Assembly (NCBI GenBank): GCA_007121555.1
Contig: SKKH01000080.1
Coordinates: forward strand, 1 to 64,000
Reading direction: 5' to 3'
DNA: 64,000 bases
Source of the DNA: Gemmatimonadota bacterium
Lineage (GTDB): Bacteria; Gemmatimonadota; Gemmatimonadetes; Longimicrobiales; Gaopeijiaceae
The notes beneath the pieces were generated by a model. That model was not told the origin of the DNA. It made no database searches and saw nothing but the letters and a program-made list of their open reading frames with translations. Numbering within the stretch: the first letter of the stretch is position 1; each line of letters starts with the position of its first letter. Below, piece after piece: positions 25,970-34,829 of the stretch. The position numbers and the translations under genes were made by a program.

Positions 25970-26938
25970 ATGCAGCCGTATAACTCCGAACTGTTTCTCA
26001 CGACGTCGGAAGTGGCCGACCTCTTCGACGTGCATCCCTCCACGGTCAAGCGATGGTCGGATACCGAGGGGTTGGAGGTCGACAAGACCGAAGGAGGTCA
26101 TCGGCGGATCTACCTCCGGAACGCCCTCACCTTCGCGGAAGAACGTGGAATCGAGACCTTTCTCGCGCCCTTTGCCCCCTTCGAGTCCCACGTGTGGCTG
26201 GCGGTGCGCGATGCGAAGGACCATCATGACTTCAAGCGGGCGCGATCGTTGGCGATGGGGTGGCTCCTGCGGGGGTATCCCCGACGGGTGACGGCTCTCT
26301 TCCACCAGCTGGTGATCCGACCGGAGCTTCCCCTGGAGCTCGTATGTGACCGGGCCATTCAGCCCTTCATGGCGGAAATCGGAACGGCGTGGCGGGAAGG
26401 TCGACTTCGCATCGGTGAGGAGCACATGGCGAGCCAGGCAGTCCTGGAGGCCCTGATCCGGCTGAGTCCGCGACAGGCGCTGGAGGATCCGGACGAGGAG
26501 AGGGGAGGCTCGACGCGGCCACCAGTGGCGGTGGTGGGTGCGGCGGAGGGCGACCAGCATCAGATCGGCTCCATGTGTATCCGGGTGCTTCTGGAGCGAG
26601 AGGGGTGGCAGGTCCTGTACCCCGGGGCGAACACCCCTGCAGAGGAGTTCGCGGCGCTTCAGCGGACCCGGCGGGCCGATCTCATCTGCGTGTCGGTCTC
26701 GCCTCCGGCCACTGAGGCGCACATCCGTCGAGCTTTCGACGTGTTGAGGGAATTCTACCGGGCGGGCACTCCCTACCACCTCGTCTTCGGCGGAAGCGAG
26801 ATCGGTGAAATCCCGGAGCTGGCCGGTCCTTCTCCCTTCCAGTCCGTCGAGGTGTTCCGGTCGGCGGTAGCCTTCATCGATTGGGTTCGCAACCATGGAC
26901 AGGAGATGGAGAGCGAGGCATGGGCCGAGACGGCATGA
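25970..26938 (+). CDS. carH: CarH-type cobalamin-dependent photoreceptor and repressor
   Basis: A 322-residue regulator. A MerR-type HTH is at residues 8-55 (LTTSEVADLFDVHPSTVKRW, GGHRRIY). A helical cap domain (about 75-170) contains W141-x9-E151-H152, the signature that packs against adenosylcobalamin in CarH. The B12-binding domain (about 185-315) has D195-x-H-x-x-G200, with His197 as lower cobalt ligand. In known CarH proteins the adenosylcobalamin-bound tetramer represses carotenoid genes in the dark and light breaks the cobalt-carbon bond, releasing DNA. Here the gene heads an operon with two carotenoid genes, the expected target. The ATG at 25970 is preferred, with a G-rich site upstream; a longer frame starts at 25907. 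Confidence 0.88.
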   Translation: MQPYNSELFLTTSEVADLFDVHPSTVKRWSDTEGLEVDKTEGGHRRIYLRNALTFAEERGIETFLAPFAPFESHVWLAVRDAKDHHDFKRARSLAMGWLLRGYPRRVTALFHQLVIRPELPLELVCDRAIQPFMAEIGTAWREGRLRIGEEHMASQAVLEALIRLSPRQALEDPDEERGGSTRPPVAVVGAAEGDQHQIGSMCIRVLLEREGWQVLYPGANTPAEEFAALQRTRRADLICVSVSPPATEAHIRRAFDVLREFYRAGTPYHLVFGGSEIGEIPELAGPSPFQSVEVFRSAVAFIDWVRNHGQEMESEAWAETA

Positions 26939-27810
26939 GCGCGACGGCAAGCGGTGGAGCCCGGTCGCCGGAGGGGATCGCCCTGATCTCCCTTCTCGTC
27001 TTCACCGTCCTGGCGCTCCTTGGCTACGGTCTCTTTGGACTTCGGCCTCATCAGCTTCCGGATATCGACGCCGTCGTGGCCTTCTGGCGTGTGTCTTTCC
27101 GGTTCTTCGCCCAGCTTCACATCATCCTGGGCGCCGTCGTACTGGGGGTCCTGCTCGTTCGATATGCTGGATTCCGGTGGTTTCCAGCTTTCCTTGCTGT
27201 ATACGTCTTCTCGTTCCTGAGCGAGTATCTTGGTACGGGGTACGGGATTCCCTTCGGCAACTATGACTACACGAGTCTTCTGGGCTGGAAGATCGACGGC
27301 CGCGTCCCGTGGGTCATTCCCCTGAGTTGGTTTCTCATGGCGGTTCCGTCCTACGCCCTGGCCCGCGTGACCTTTCCAGGCCGAGGGGGACGGTGGCCTC
27401 GGATCATCTTCGCGGCGGTGATCCTGACGCTTTGGGACCTGGCCCTGGATCCGGCCATGAGTTACCAGAGCCCCTACTATTGGCGTTGGAGCGACATGGG
27501 ACCCTACTACGGGATGCCGTGGGTGAATCTAGCCGGGTGGGTCGGTACCGGACTCGTGCTCATGGCCGCCATCGAGTTCCTGGGTGGAGAGGGGTGGATA
27601 GCTCCTCTCTCCGTGCCGTGGTTGACCGGGTATTATGGGGTCACCTTGCTCATGCCTTTCGGAATGCTCATTCTCGAGGGCCTCTGGCTGGCCGTGGTCG
27701 TCACCGTGATCGGGTACGCCCTGGCGCTGGCGTTCCATGCCTGGGTGGTGGGTCGGCGCCGTGTCCCCGCCGAACAGGTGGTGGGTGAGCCGGTTCGGGA
27801 GGGTGCGTGA
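26935..27810 (+). CDS. CruF-like carotenoid biosynthesis membrane protein (DUF422)
   Basis: A 291-residue integral membrane protein with about seven to eight hydrophobic segments. The conserved core reads SFLSEYLGTGYGIPFGNYDYT, TLWDLALDPAM and YYGMPWVNLAGW. These acidic and aromatic residues in membrane helices mark the family of carotenoid 1',2'-hydratases (CruF) and bisanhydrobacterioruberin hydratase. The likely reaction is hydration of an end-group double bond on an acyclic or monocyclic carotenoid, giving a tertiary hydroxyl that can be glycosylated. The ATG at 26935 overlaps the carH stop by 4 bp and the stop overlaps the next gene's GTG by 4 bp. Exact substrate is unknown. Confidence 0.78.
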   Translation: MSATASGGARSPEGIALISLLVFTVLALLGYGLFGLRPHQLPDIDAVVAFWRVSFRFFAQLHIILGAVVLGVLLVRYAGFRWFPAFLAVYVFSFLSEYLGTGYGIPFGNYDYTSLLGWKIDGRVPWVIPLSWFLMAVPSYALARVTFPGRGGRWPRIIFAAVILTLWDLALDPAMSYQSPYYWRWSDMGPYYGMPWVNLAGWVGTGLVLMAAIEFLGGEGWIAPLSVPWLTGYYGVTLLMPFGMLILEGLWLAVVVTVIGYALALAFHAWVVGRRRVPAEQVVGEPVREGA

Positions 27811-29780
27811 CCTCCGGAGCCGCCGTGTCCGGACTCTTCCGGGAGCAGCTTCGTGAGGCCGCCGACGAACTCGTGGAGGAGTTGGGCATTCCGTCGCCCC
27901 GCCTGGAGGGGAAGCTGCTCCGCCCAGTCCTGGCCCGTGCCGCCGCGCCCGACGGGCTTTGGGAGGGCCGCCCGTTCCTCGCCGGCGCCCTCGCCGTTCA
28001 GGTGGTCCACGAGGCCTCCCTCCTCCATGACGACATTCTGGATGCATCCGAGACCCGACGCGGGAAACCTTCCATCATGGCGCGGAAGGGGATCGGAGCG
28101 GCGCTGGTGGAGGGAGACCACCTTCTCACTGCCGCCTACCGGCTGGCCCACGCCACGGGCTCTGATGCCTTTCTCGGGCTGTTCATCCGGGCGGTGGAGC
28201 GAACCGTGGCCGGGGAGCGTCGTCAGTGTGGGGCCATGGGCCGAAGTCTGTCCGAGGCTGAGTACCAGGAGATCATCGCAGCGAAGTCCGGAGAGCTCTT
28301 CGGCTGCGCGGTGGCGCTCCCTGCTTGTCTCACCCCGGGTGCCGATATCCACCGACCCTTCGCCCTCGGAGTCCAGATCGGTCAGCTGTATCAGATGGTG
28401 GACGACTTCCTGGACCTCTGCCCCGGAGCGGACCTCGGCAAGCGCCCGTTTCAGGACTATCGGCAGCGGAAGTGGACCTGGCCCCTGGCGGAAGCCGGGT
28501 TGGACGACTTCGAGCGGGATGAGGAGGAGCTGGCCCGGCTCCTCTTCCATTCCGGAGGAAGCGGTCCGTCTCCCATGCGAAGCGCGCTGCGCCGGTTGGA
28601 GCTGAAGGTGGCACGTGTCCAGTCCGAGTGGGTGGCCGAATTCCCGACCGATTCCGTCCTTCCCGAGCTCCTGGACCGATGGACCCGGATCGCCAACGCG
28701 ACCCTGGTCCGAGAGGAGGCGTCGGACCGGCGGAGTCCCGGAGCCGGCGGCCGGGAAGCTGACTTCGGCGTGGTGGGGTTCTCGGAGCCGGATGTGGAGG
28801 CAGCCATCCGGAGTGTGCGGGCTCAGGCCCGAGCGCTGAGCGAGGAGGGCGGCTGGCTCACCTATTTCGCTCGCCACTCCCGGTCCTTCCGTTTCTCAGC
28901 CCGATTGTTTCCGGCCGAGGAAGGGCGTCTCGTGGCGGGCGTGTACGCCTTCTGCCGGTTCACGGACGATCTGGTGGATGACGCTCCCGGCCTGTCCCCG
29001 ACAGAGTTGGGGTGCAGGCTGGAGGCCTGGCGTCGGCTGGTCCGTCAGGCCTACGCCGCCGCGGACTCCGGGGTCGTCCTCCTGGACGAGATCCTGGGAG
29101 AGACCGCCCGGAGGGACGTGCCTTCCCTCTACGCGGAAGAGCTGATCCGAGGGGTGGCCATGGACCTGGAACCAGGGGAGTTCACGGACCTGACGTCTCT
29201 ACGTCGCTACTCGTATCGCGTGGCGTCGGTGGTGGGTCTCTGGCTCACCGAGCTCTTCGGGACCACAACTCCACGGGTGCTCAGCCGGGCCGAGGCCATG
29301 GGCCACGCCATGCAGTTGACGAACATCCTCCGGGATGTGGGCGAGGACCTGCGGCGGGGTCGACTCTACCTCCCCCTGGACCATCTGGAGCGCCATGGGA
29401 TCACTCGCCAGGAGTTGGAGGCGGCGGCCATGGACAGACATCCCCTCCCGTCCGGATATCCCGACCTCATGGAGGAACTCATGGAGGTGGCCGAGGCCGA
29501 CTATGCGGCCGCCGCCGAGGCCATTCCAGCCCTCCCCATCTTCTTCCAGCGTCCCGTGGCCGTGGCGGGCCGGGTCTATCAGGGGATCCATGGGGAGATC
29601 CGGAAGAACGGCTACGACAACCTGAGCCTTCGGGCCTACACCTCCTTCTCCCGGAAGGTGGTGTTGGGTGGGCGGGGACTCTGGGATTTGCGGTCGGCCC
29701 GGCGGCGTTACGCGTCGTCGGAGGGAGGACTGGCCGCATTCTCCTCTTCGGCTTTGCGGACGGCCTCTCGAACGCGGTAG
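27807..29780 (+). CDS. Fusion of isoprenyl diphosphate synthase and phytoene synthase
   Basis: A 657-residue single frame covering two enzymes. Residues 1-300 are a trans-prenyl diphosphate synthase: GKLLRP, first Asp-rich motif DDILD (75-79), and second DDFLD (199-203). Residues about 330-640 are a squalene/phytoene synthase (CrtB): HSRSFRFSARLFP, CRFTDDLVDD (383-392) and QLTNILRDVGEDLRRGR. Both active sites look intact, so the protein could make geranylgeranyl diphosphate and condense two of them to phytoene. The GTG start overlaps the CruF-like gene (GTGA). A linker of about 30 residues joins the halves. The 3' end overlaps the convergent ppsA gene by 73 bp. I rate the fusion as real because there is no stop or frame change between the domains. 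Confidence 0.88.
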   Translation: MTSGAAVSGLFREQLREAADELVEELGIPSPRLEGKLLRPVLARAAAPDGLWEGRPFLAGALAVQVVHEASLLHDDILDASETRRGKPSIMARKGIGAALVEGDHLLTAAYRLAHATGSDAFLGLFIRAVERTVAGERRQCGAMGRSLSEAEYQEIIAAKSGELFGCAVALPACLTPGADIHRPFALGVQIGQLYQMVDDFLDLCPGADLGKRPFQDYRQRKWTWPLAEAGLDDFERDEEELARLLFHSGGSGPSPMRSALRRLELKVARVQSEWVAEFPTDSVLPELLDRWTRIANATLVREEASDRRSPGAGGREADFGVVGFSEPDVEAAIRSVRAQARALSEEGGWLTYFARHSRSFRFSARLFPAEEGRLVAGVYAFCRFTDDLVDDAPGLSPTELGCRLEAWRRLVRQAYAAADSGVVLLDEILGETARRDVPSLYAEELIRGVAMDLEPGEFTDLTSLRRYSYRVASVVGLWLTELFGTTTPRVLSRAEAMGHAMQLTNILRDVGEDLRRGRLYLPLDHLERHGITRQELEAAAMDRHPLPSGYPDLMEELMEVAEADYAAAAEAIPALPIFFQRPVAVAGRVYQGIHGEIRKNGYDNLSLRAYTSFSRKVVLGGRGLWDLRSARRRYASSEGGLAAFSSSALRTASRTR

Positions 29781-32428
29781 AAGGTGTCGGGGGTCACTGA
29801 GATCGAAGTGATCCCGGCGTCGACCAGAAAGGGAGGGATCTCCTCGGGGTGATCGGAGGGCGCCTGTCCACAGATTCCGATCTCGACCCCCTGGCTGGAG
29901 AACTCCTCCACCGCTTGGCGCACCAGGGTCTTCACAGCGGGAGAGCGAGCGTCGACCGGGTGCTGGTAGCCCTCCAGATCGTCCCGGGACACGGCGTAGA
30001 CCGTCTGCACCAGATCGTTGGAACCGATGGAGCCCCCGCTCAACCGCATCTCTTTGATGAAGGTCCGGGCCTCGAGAACGTTGGAGGGGATTTCGACCAT
30101 CAGGAACACCGGGACCCCCGAGTTCCGCCCCAGCTCCGCGGCCTCCAGGTACTCCACGATGGCTCGACCCTCGGCCGGGCTGCGACAGAACGGAATCATG
30201 ATCTGGAGGTTGTCCAGTCCGAAGTCTTCCCGGACGCCTCGGAGGGCGCGGATCTCCAGCTCGAACGCCGGGGTGAATCGGGGATCCAGATAGCGGGCCG
30301 CTCCTCGCCACCCGATCATCGGGTTCTCCTCTCGCGGTTCGAAGAGGCGACCTCCGAGGAGGTCTCGGTACTCGTTGGACTTCAGATCCGAGAGTCGCAC
30401 GAGGACGGGACGGGGGTGGAAGGCCGCGCAGATCAGGGCGATCCCGGACCGGAGGCGATCCACGAAGAAGTCGGCGGGTTCGTCGTACGCAGGGGTCCGT
30501 CGTTCGATGGCTCGCAGGATTCCCTTTAGCTCGGACGGGTCTTCGGCTTCCAGGTGCTGTTCGAAGGGCTGGAGGGTCGGGGACATCTCCCCGGTCTCGG
30601 CATACCTCGTCAGCGGATGGAAGTGGCGCAGGGCGAGGGGGTGGACCCCTACCTGTGCGGTGAGGATGAATTCGATCCGGGCCAGCCCGACCCCGTCACA
30701 GGGGAGGAGGGCGTCCTTGAGCGACTTTCCGGGGAACCCCACGTTCAGCTTGATGGCCGTTCGAAGAGGACCGGTGTCGGCGAGGGGGATCTCCTCCACC
30801 TCCCAGGGATGGATGCCCTGGAAGACCTTGGCCTCGTCGCCCTCGGCACAGCTGCCGGTCACCTCTTCAAGTGGGGTGAGGCGGGTGGTGGCTCCGGCGG
30901 CTCCCACCACTGCGGGGATCCCGAATTCCCGGGCTACGATGGCGGCGTGAGAGGTTCGGCCGCCCCTCTCGGTCACGATGACCGAAGCCTCACGCATGAG
31001 GGGCTCCCAATCGGGAGTGGTCATCTCGGTCACCAGCACGTCGCCGGGATCGAAGACTCGCTCGATGGGAGGGATGTCGGAGAGCTCCTCGCCGGAAGCG
31101 AGGCGCTCCCGAAGCTCCCGTTTTCGGACGATGACCTCCTCGTAGTGGTGGTAAACTCGGACCTTCCCCGCTCCGATCCCGGTCCCGACGGCGAGACCGG
31201 TGAGGAGCAGACGCCCGTCCTCCTGGAGGCGGGACACGAGGCCCGGGTCCATGCGGAAGTTTCGCAGGACCCCGGTTCCGTCCTCGGGCGCGTGCACCGT
31301 CTCGGGACGACTCTGCACCACGAAGAGTTCACCGGTGATCCCGTCCTTGGCCCATTCGATGTCCATGGGCCGGCCGTAGTGGTCTTCGATCGTCAGCGCC
31401 ATCCGACCCAGCTCCAGGACCTCCTCGGTCGCCAGCGACCAGTCCCGCTGGGCGCTGGCGTCCACATCGACGCTCTCCGTGGCGGTACCTCCCTGGATCG
31501 AATAGATCATCTTCCGATCCTTGGCCCCCAGCTTCTGGTGGATCAGCGCCGGACGACCTCGCCGGAGTCCCTCCTTCCAGAGGAGGAAACTGTCGGGGGT
31601 CACCGTCCCCTGCACCACCAGCTCTCCCAGGCCGTAGGACGAGGAGATGTGGATGACGTTCCGATTGCCCGAGTCCGGATCCAGGGTGAAGATGACCCCG
31701 GAGGTGGCCAGGTCCGACCGGACCATCTTCATGACCACGACGCAGACCTCTCCCGCCAAGGGATCCATGCCTCGGGACAGCTGATAGTTCACCGCCCGCT
31801 CGGTGAAGGCCGAGGCCACGCACTTTCGCCACGAGCGATTCACCTCTTCGAGGCCGCGAACGTTCAGGTGGGACTCGTACTGCCCGGCAAAGGAGGCCAG
31901 CTCGGAATCCTCTACGGTGGCCGAGGACCGAACCGCGCAGTCGGTGTCCGGGCCGTAGCGTTCCTCGAGCTTCCGATGCCCCTCTGCGAGGGCGCCCTGA
32001 AGTTCGGCCGGAAGCGGGGTGGCCAGCACGAGGGTCCGCGCGGCGGTGATCAGCGAGGAGAGGTGAAGGGACGCGTTGTCATCCCCACCGTCCGAGGCGG
32101 AGCCCAGGAGGGCCCGGATGCCCTGTCTCAGAGAGCGCGTACCGGCGAGGAGTTCGAGGATGGGTTCGCGGTCCGGGAGATCGACCGCGTCGAATCCCAC
32201 CGTCGCTACCTCCACCTCGCTTTCGAGGAAGAGCTGGAAGGCCGCCTGTGTCGTCACGAATCCGCCCGGCACCCGGATGCCGGCGTCGGAAAGCTCCCGG
32301 ATCATCTCGCCCAGAGAGGCTGCCTTTCCTCCGACCAGGCCGCGGTCGTCTCCTGACACCTCCTGCAGAGGGAGCGCGAGGGGGGGAGAGTCTCCGGTTC
32401 CACCCTTCGACGCCCCGACGGATGTCAT
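29708..32428 (-). CDS. ppsA: Phosphoenolpyruvate synthase
   Basis: A 906-residue enzyme making PEP from pyruvate and ATP. The N-terminal nucleotide-binding domain begins VGGKAASLGEMIREL and includes CAVRSSATVEDSELASFAGQ. The central swivelling domain carries the phosphorylated histidine in TERGGRTSHAAIVAREFGIP. The C-terminal PEP/pyruvate barrel includes GVGLARIEFIL, VRLSDLKSNEY, and GICGQAPSDHPE. It is the last gene of the operon bchG-bch2-bciB-bchP-crtE-hemA-hemF-ppsA, its ATG overlapping the hemF stop by 4 bp. Its 3' end overlaps the fused crtE-crtB gene on the other strand. PEP supply for anaplerosis or gluconeogenesis would suit photoheterotrophic growth; that link is inferred. Confidence 0.93.
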   Translation of the reverse strand: MTSVGASKGGTGDSPPLALPLQEVSGDDRGLVGGKAASLGEMIRELSDAGIRVPGGFVTTQAAFQLFLESEVEVATVGFDAVDLPDREPILELLAGTRSLRQGIRALLGSASDGGDDNASLHLSSLITAARTLVLATPLPAELQGALAEGHRKLEERYGPDTDCAVRSSATVEDSELASFAGQYESHLNVRGLEEVNRSWRKCVASAFTERAVNYQLSRGMDPLAGEVCVVVMKMVRSDLATSGVIFTLDPDSGNRNVIHISSSYGLGELVVQGTVTPDSFLLWKEGLRRGRPALIHQKLGAKDRKMIYSIQGGTATESVDVDASAQRDWSLATEEVLELGRMALTIEDHYGRPMDIEWAKDGITGELFVVQSRPETVHAPEDGTGVLRNFRMDPGLVSRLQEDGRLLLTGLAVGTGIGAGKVRVYHHYEEVIVRKRELRERLASGEELSDIPPIERVFDPGDVLVTEMTTPDWEPLMREASVIVTERGGRTSHAAIVAREFGIPAVVGAAGATTRLTPLEEVTGSCAEGDEAKVFQGIHPWEVEEIPLADTGPLRTAIKLNVGFPGKSLKDALLPCDGVGLARIEFILTAQVGVHPLALRHFHPLTRYAETGEMSPTLQPFEQHLEAEDPSELKGILRAIERRTPAYDEPADFFVDRLRSGIALICAAFHPRPVLVRLSDLKSNEYRDLLGGRLFEPREENPMIGWRGAARYLDPRFTPAFELEIRALRGVREDFGLDNLQIMIPFCRSPAEGRAIVEYLEAAELGRNSGVPVFLMVEIPSNVLEARTFIKEMRLSGGSIGSNDLVQTVYAVSRDDLEGYQHPVDARSPAVKTLVRQAVEEFSSQGVEIGICGQAPSDHPEEIPPFLVDAGITSISVTPDTFYRVREAVRKAEEENAASPPSDDA

Positions 32429-33507
32429 CCCCGGTCCTCCGCGAATTCGGCGGGAAGGCCGGCAGCCCAGTTCCGGGGCTGGAGCATGGCCTCGAGACGG
32501 CTCTCGAAGGTGCCCACGTCGTAGCTCAGATTGTATCCCCAGCGAGCCATGGGGGGCATGCTCATGAGCACGCTCTCGATCCGGGCGTTGGTCTGCAGCC
32601 CGAAGCGGGTACCCCGGTCGTGTACGAGGTTGAACTCCACGTATCGGCCGCGACGGACCATCTGAAGGGTCTTTTCCCGGTCTCCCCAGGGAAGGGAGCG
32701 CCGCCGCTCCACGATGGGCCCGTAGGCGGTCCGAAGGGAGAGGCCCACGTCACGCACGAAGCTGAAGAGGCCCTCCTGGCCCAGGCCGCCCTCGTCCTCA
32801 CCCCGGAGGTTGTCGAAGAAGATGCCTCCCACGCCCCGCATCTCTCCGCCCCGATGGTGGTTCACGAAATACTCGTCGCACCACTTCTTGAAGCGGGAGT
32901 AGTATTCGGGGTGATGCTTGAGGCAGACCCGGCGGAGGGTCCGGTGGAAGTGGACCGCATCGTCGGGGAAGGGATAGGTGGGCGTGAGGTCGAGTCCCCC
33001 GCCGAACCAGTGGTCGAGCCGCTCCCCTTTCTCGTTCTCCAGCTCGAAGTACCGGACGTTCATGTGAACGATGGGGACGAGGGGACTCACCGGATGGCAG
33101 ACGACGCTCACCCCGGTGGCGAAGAACCGCACCGGTCCGGTGCTGGCCCGGGTGGAGCCGAGTCGGGTCGCCAGCTCAGCGGGGATGGGACCTCCCCCGG
33201 TGTAGCGGTTCACACCCACCTTTTCGAAGGTCTCGCCATCGATGAGCACCCGGGAAAGCCCCGCTCCTCCTCCAGGACGGAGCCAGGCGTCTTCCGCGAA
33301 GCGGCCTCCTCCATCCTTGTCCTCGAAGAAGTCGGTCAGCGTCTCCTGGAGGAGCTGCATCCACTGGGAAACCCGAGCGCGAAGAGGAGCGCTCTCGACC
33401 GCCTCCTGGAGTCGACCGGGAGTGCTCCGAAGAGCCAGCCGGGTGCCCGCGGCGGGGTATGCCCGAGGGGGCTCTGGTGAATCCGTATTGCTCTGGAGGC
33501 CTGGCAT
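32425..33507 (-). CDS. hemF: Oxygen-dependent coproporphyrinogen III oxidase
   Basis: A 360-residue HemF, converting coproporphyrinogen III to protoporphyrinogen IX with O2. Family motifs: WFGGGLDLTPTYPF, FVNHHRGGEMRGVGGIFFDNL, and RRGRYVEFNLVHDRGTRFGL. The oxygen requirement matches AcsF elsewhere in the cluster. The ATG at 33507 is preferred because CAGGAG stands in front of it; the open frame extends 16 codons further without a ribosome site. It lies 50 bp after hemA and overlaps ppsA by 4 bp, within the photosynthesis operon, which ties tetrapyrrole supply to bacteriochlorophyll demand. Confidence 0.95.
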   Translation of the reverse strand: MPGLQSNTDSPEPPRAYPAAGTRLALRSTPGRLQEAVESAPLRARVSQWMQLLQETLTDFFEDKDGGGRFAEDAWLRPGGGAGLSRVLIDGETFEKVGVNRYTGGGPIPAELATRLGSTRASTGPVRFFATGVSVVCHPVSPLVPIVHMNVRYFELENEKGERLDHWFGGGLDLTPTYPFPDDAVHFHRTLRRVCLKHHPEYYSRFKKWCDEYFVNHHRGGEMRGVGGIFFDNLRGEDEGGLGQEGLFSFVRDVGLSLRTAYGPIVERRRSLPWGDREKTLQMVRRGRYVEFNLVHDRGTRFGLQTNARIESVLMSMPPMARWGYNLSYDVGTFESRLEAMLQPRNWAAGLPAEFAEDRG

Positions 33508-33557
33508 GGGGATCTCCTGGTCAGAGGGTGGGTCCGCGAGGACCCGAGAGTTCAACT

Positions 33558-34829
33558 TTATGAGTGACCGTTCGAGGGATAGGCCGGCGCCACGCCGTTC
33601 CCATTCCTCGGGCCCTCTCCGAAGAGACGATGGAGCGTCTGCGTCACAACGCGGACTTCCTCGTCACCGAGTCCTGATTCCCGCAGGGCGATCATGGGGC
33701 GGGCCATGACCTTGGCGGCCACTCGTCGGGCCACACGATCCACCTCGTCCTCTTCGCGGGCGGTATAGCCGACTTCACGACGGGTGACCTCGAGGAGGAG
33801 CTCCCGAAGGGGCCGAAGCGCCTCACTGGCCCCCATCCCCGCCAACCACTCCTGGAATCCTGCGAGTTCCTGCCGGATCACCTCTTCGGCGGCCGGGATG
33901 GCTTCGCGGCGCGCCTCCTCCACCTGATTCGCCTCGGGGTGGACATCGTCCAGGTCCCGAAGGGTCACCCCCGGAAGCGCTCCCACGTCGGGAGCCACGT
34001 TCCGCGGAAGAGCGACGTCCAGTATCACGAGTTCATCCGCCCGACTCGAAAGAGCGGTGAGATCTCTGGCGTGGAGGATGGGAGAGGAGGCCCCGGTGGC
34101 CACTACAACTCCGGAGACCTGCTCGAGGAGCCGGCCCAGCTCTTCGTAGGGAGCCGCTTCCACCTGGCAGTCCCGGGCCAGGGTCTCGGCCCTGGAGAAG
34201 GTCCGGTTCACCAGGACCACGCGGTGGTGCTTGGACTGGGCCAGGGTGCGAGCGGCGTGGGAGCCCACCTTTCCACACCCCACGACCATGACGGTGCTGT
34301 CCCGGGGAACCCGGTTCAGAAGATCTCTGGCCGCCTCGGAGCCCACCGAACTGCGTCCGGCCATGAGTTCGGTCTCAGTGCGCACCCGCTTTCCGGCGCG
34401 AAGGGCTGAATCGAAGAGTCGGCGGAGGTGGGTTCCCACGCCTTCGTGCTCCACAGCCTCTCGGTAGGCGTTCCGGATCTGTCCCAGGATGTGGATGTCT
34501 CCCAGAACCTGGGATTCCAGTCCGGAACTGACCCGACAGAGGTGTTCGCCTGCCGCGGTCTCACGACGGACCACCACCTGGCTTCGGGGGAGCTCCCCGG
34601 CCGAGACGACCCGTGCCCAGAGGGAGAGCAGCGCTCCCGCATCGGGTTCGCGGTCGTCGTCCCAGGCGTACAGCTCGGTCCGGTTGCACGTCCGCACGGC
34701 TACGAGTTCCTTCACGCCCGCCCGTTGGAGGCTGCGGTAGAGGCGGGGGAGATCCTCATCGCGGATCACCCACCGTTCCCGTTCGGCTACCGTCGTTGAT
34801 CGGAAGTCCAGTCCTACGGAGATCAGCAC
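33558..34829 (-). CDS. hemA: Glutamyl-tRNA reductase
   Basis: A 423-residue NADPH-dependent reductase, first enzyme of the C5 route to 5-aminolevulinate. The catalytic cysteine is in VRTCNRTELYAW and the NADPH site is VVGCGKVGSHAARTL. The C-terminal dimerisation helix contains LTHRLFGEG-type residues (read here as TQTLHRLFGEG). Its presence shows that 5-aminolevulinate is made from glutamate, unlike alphaproteobacterial phototrophs that use glycine and succinyl-CoA; the gene name is shared but the enzymes differ. The GTG start at 34829 overlaps the end of the polyprenyl synthase gene by 7 bp, inside the bchG-to-ppsA operon. Confidence 0.95.
   Translation of the reverse strand: MLISVGLDFRSTTVAERERWVIRDEDLPRLYRSLQRAGVKELVAVRTCNRTELYAWDDDREPDAGALLSLWARVVSAGELPRSQVVVRRETAAGEHLCRVSSGLESQVLGDIHILGQIRNAYREAVEHEGVGTHLRRLFDSALRAGKRVRTETELMAGRSSVGSEAARDLLNRVPRDSTVMVVGCGKVGSHAARTLAQSKHHRVVLVNRTFSRAETLARDCQVEAAPYEELGRLLEQVSGVVVATGASSPILHARDLTALSSRADELVILDVALPRNVAPDVGALPGVTLRDLDDVHPEANQVEEARREAIPAAEEVIRQELAGFQEWLAGMGASEALRPLRELLLEVTRREVGYTAREEDEVDRVARRVAAKVMARPMIALRESGLGDEEVRVVTQTLHRLFGEGPRNGNGVAPAYPSNGHS

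Noticed and set aside
30554-32356. 600-codon plus-strand open frame opposite ppsA
   Set aside because: GC-rich antisense frames stay open by chance; the minus strand encodes a complete PEP synthase.
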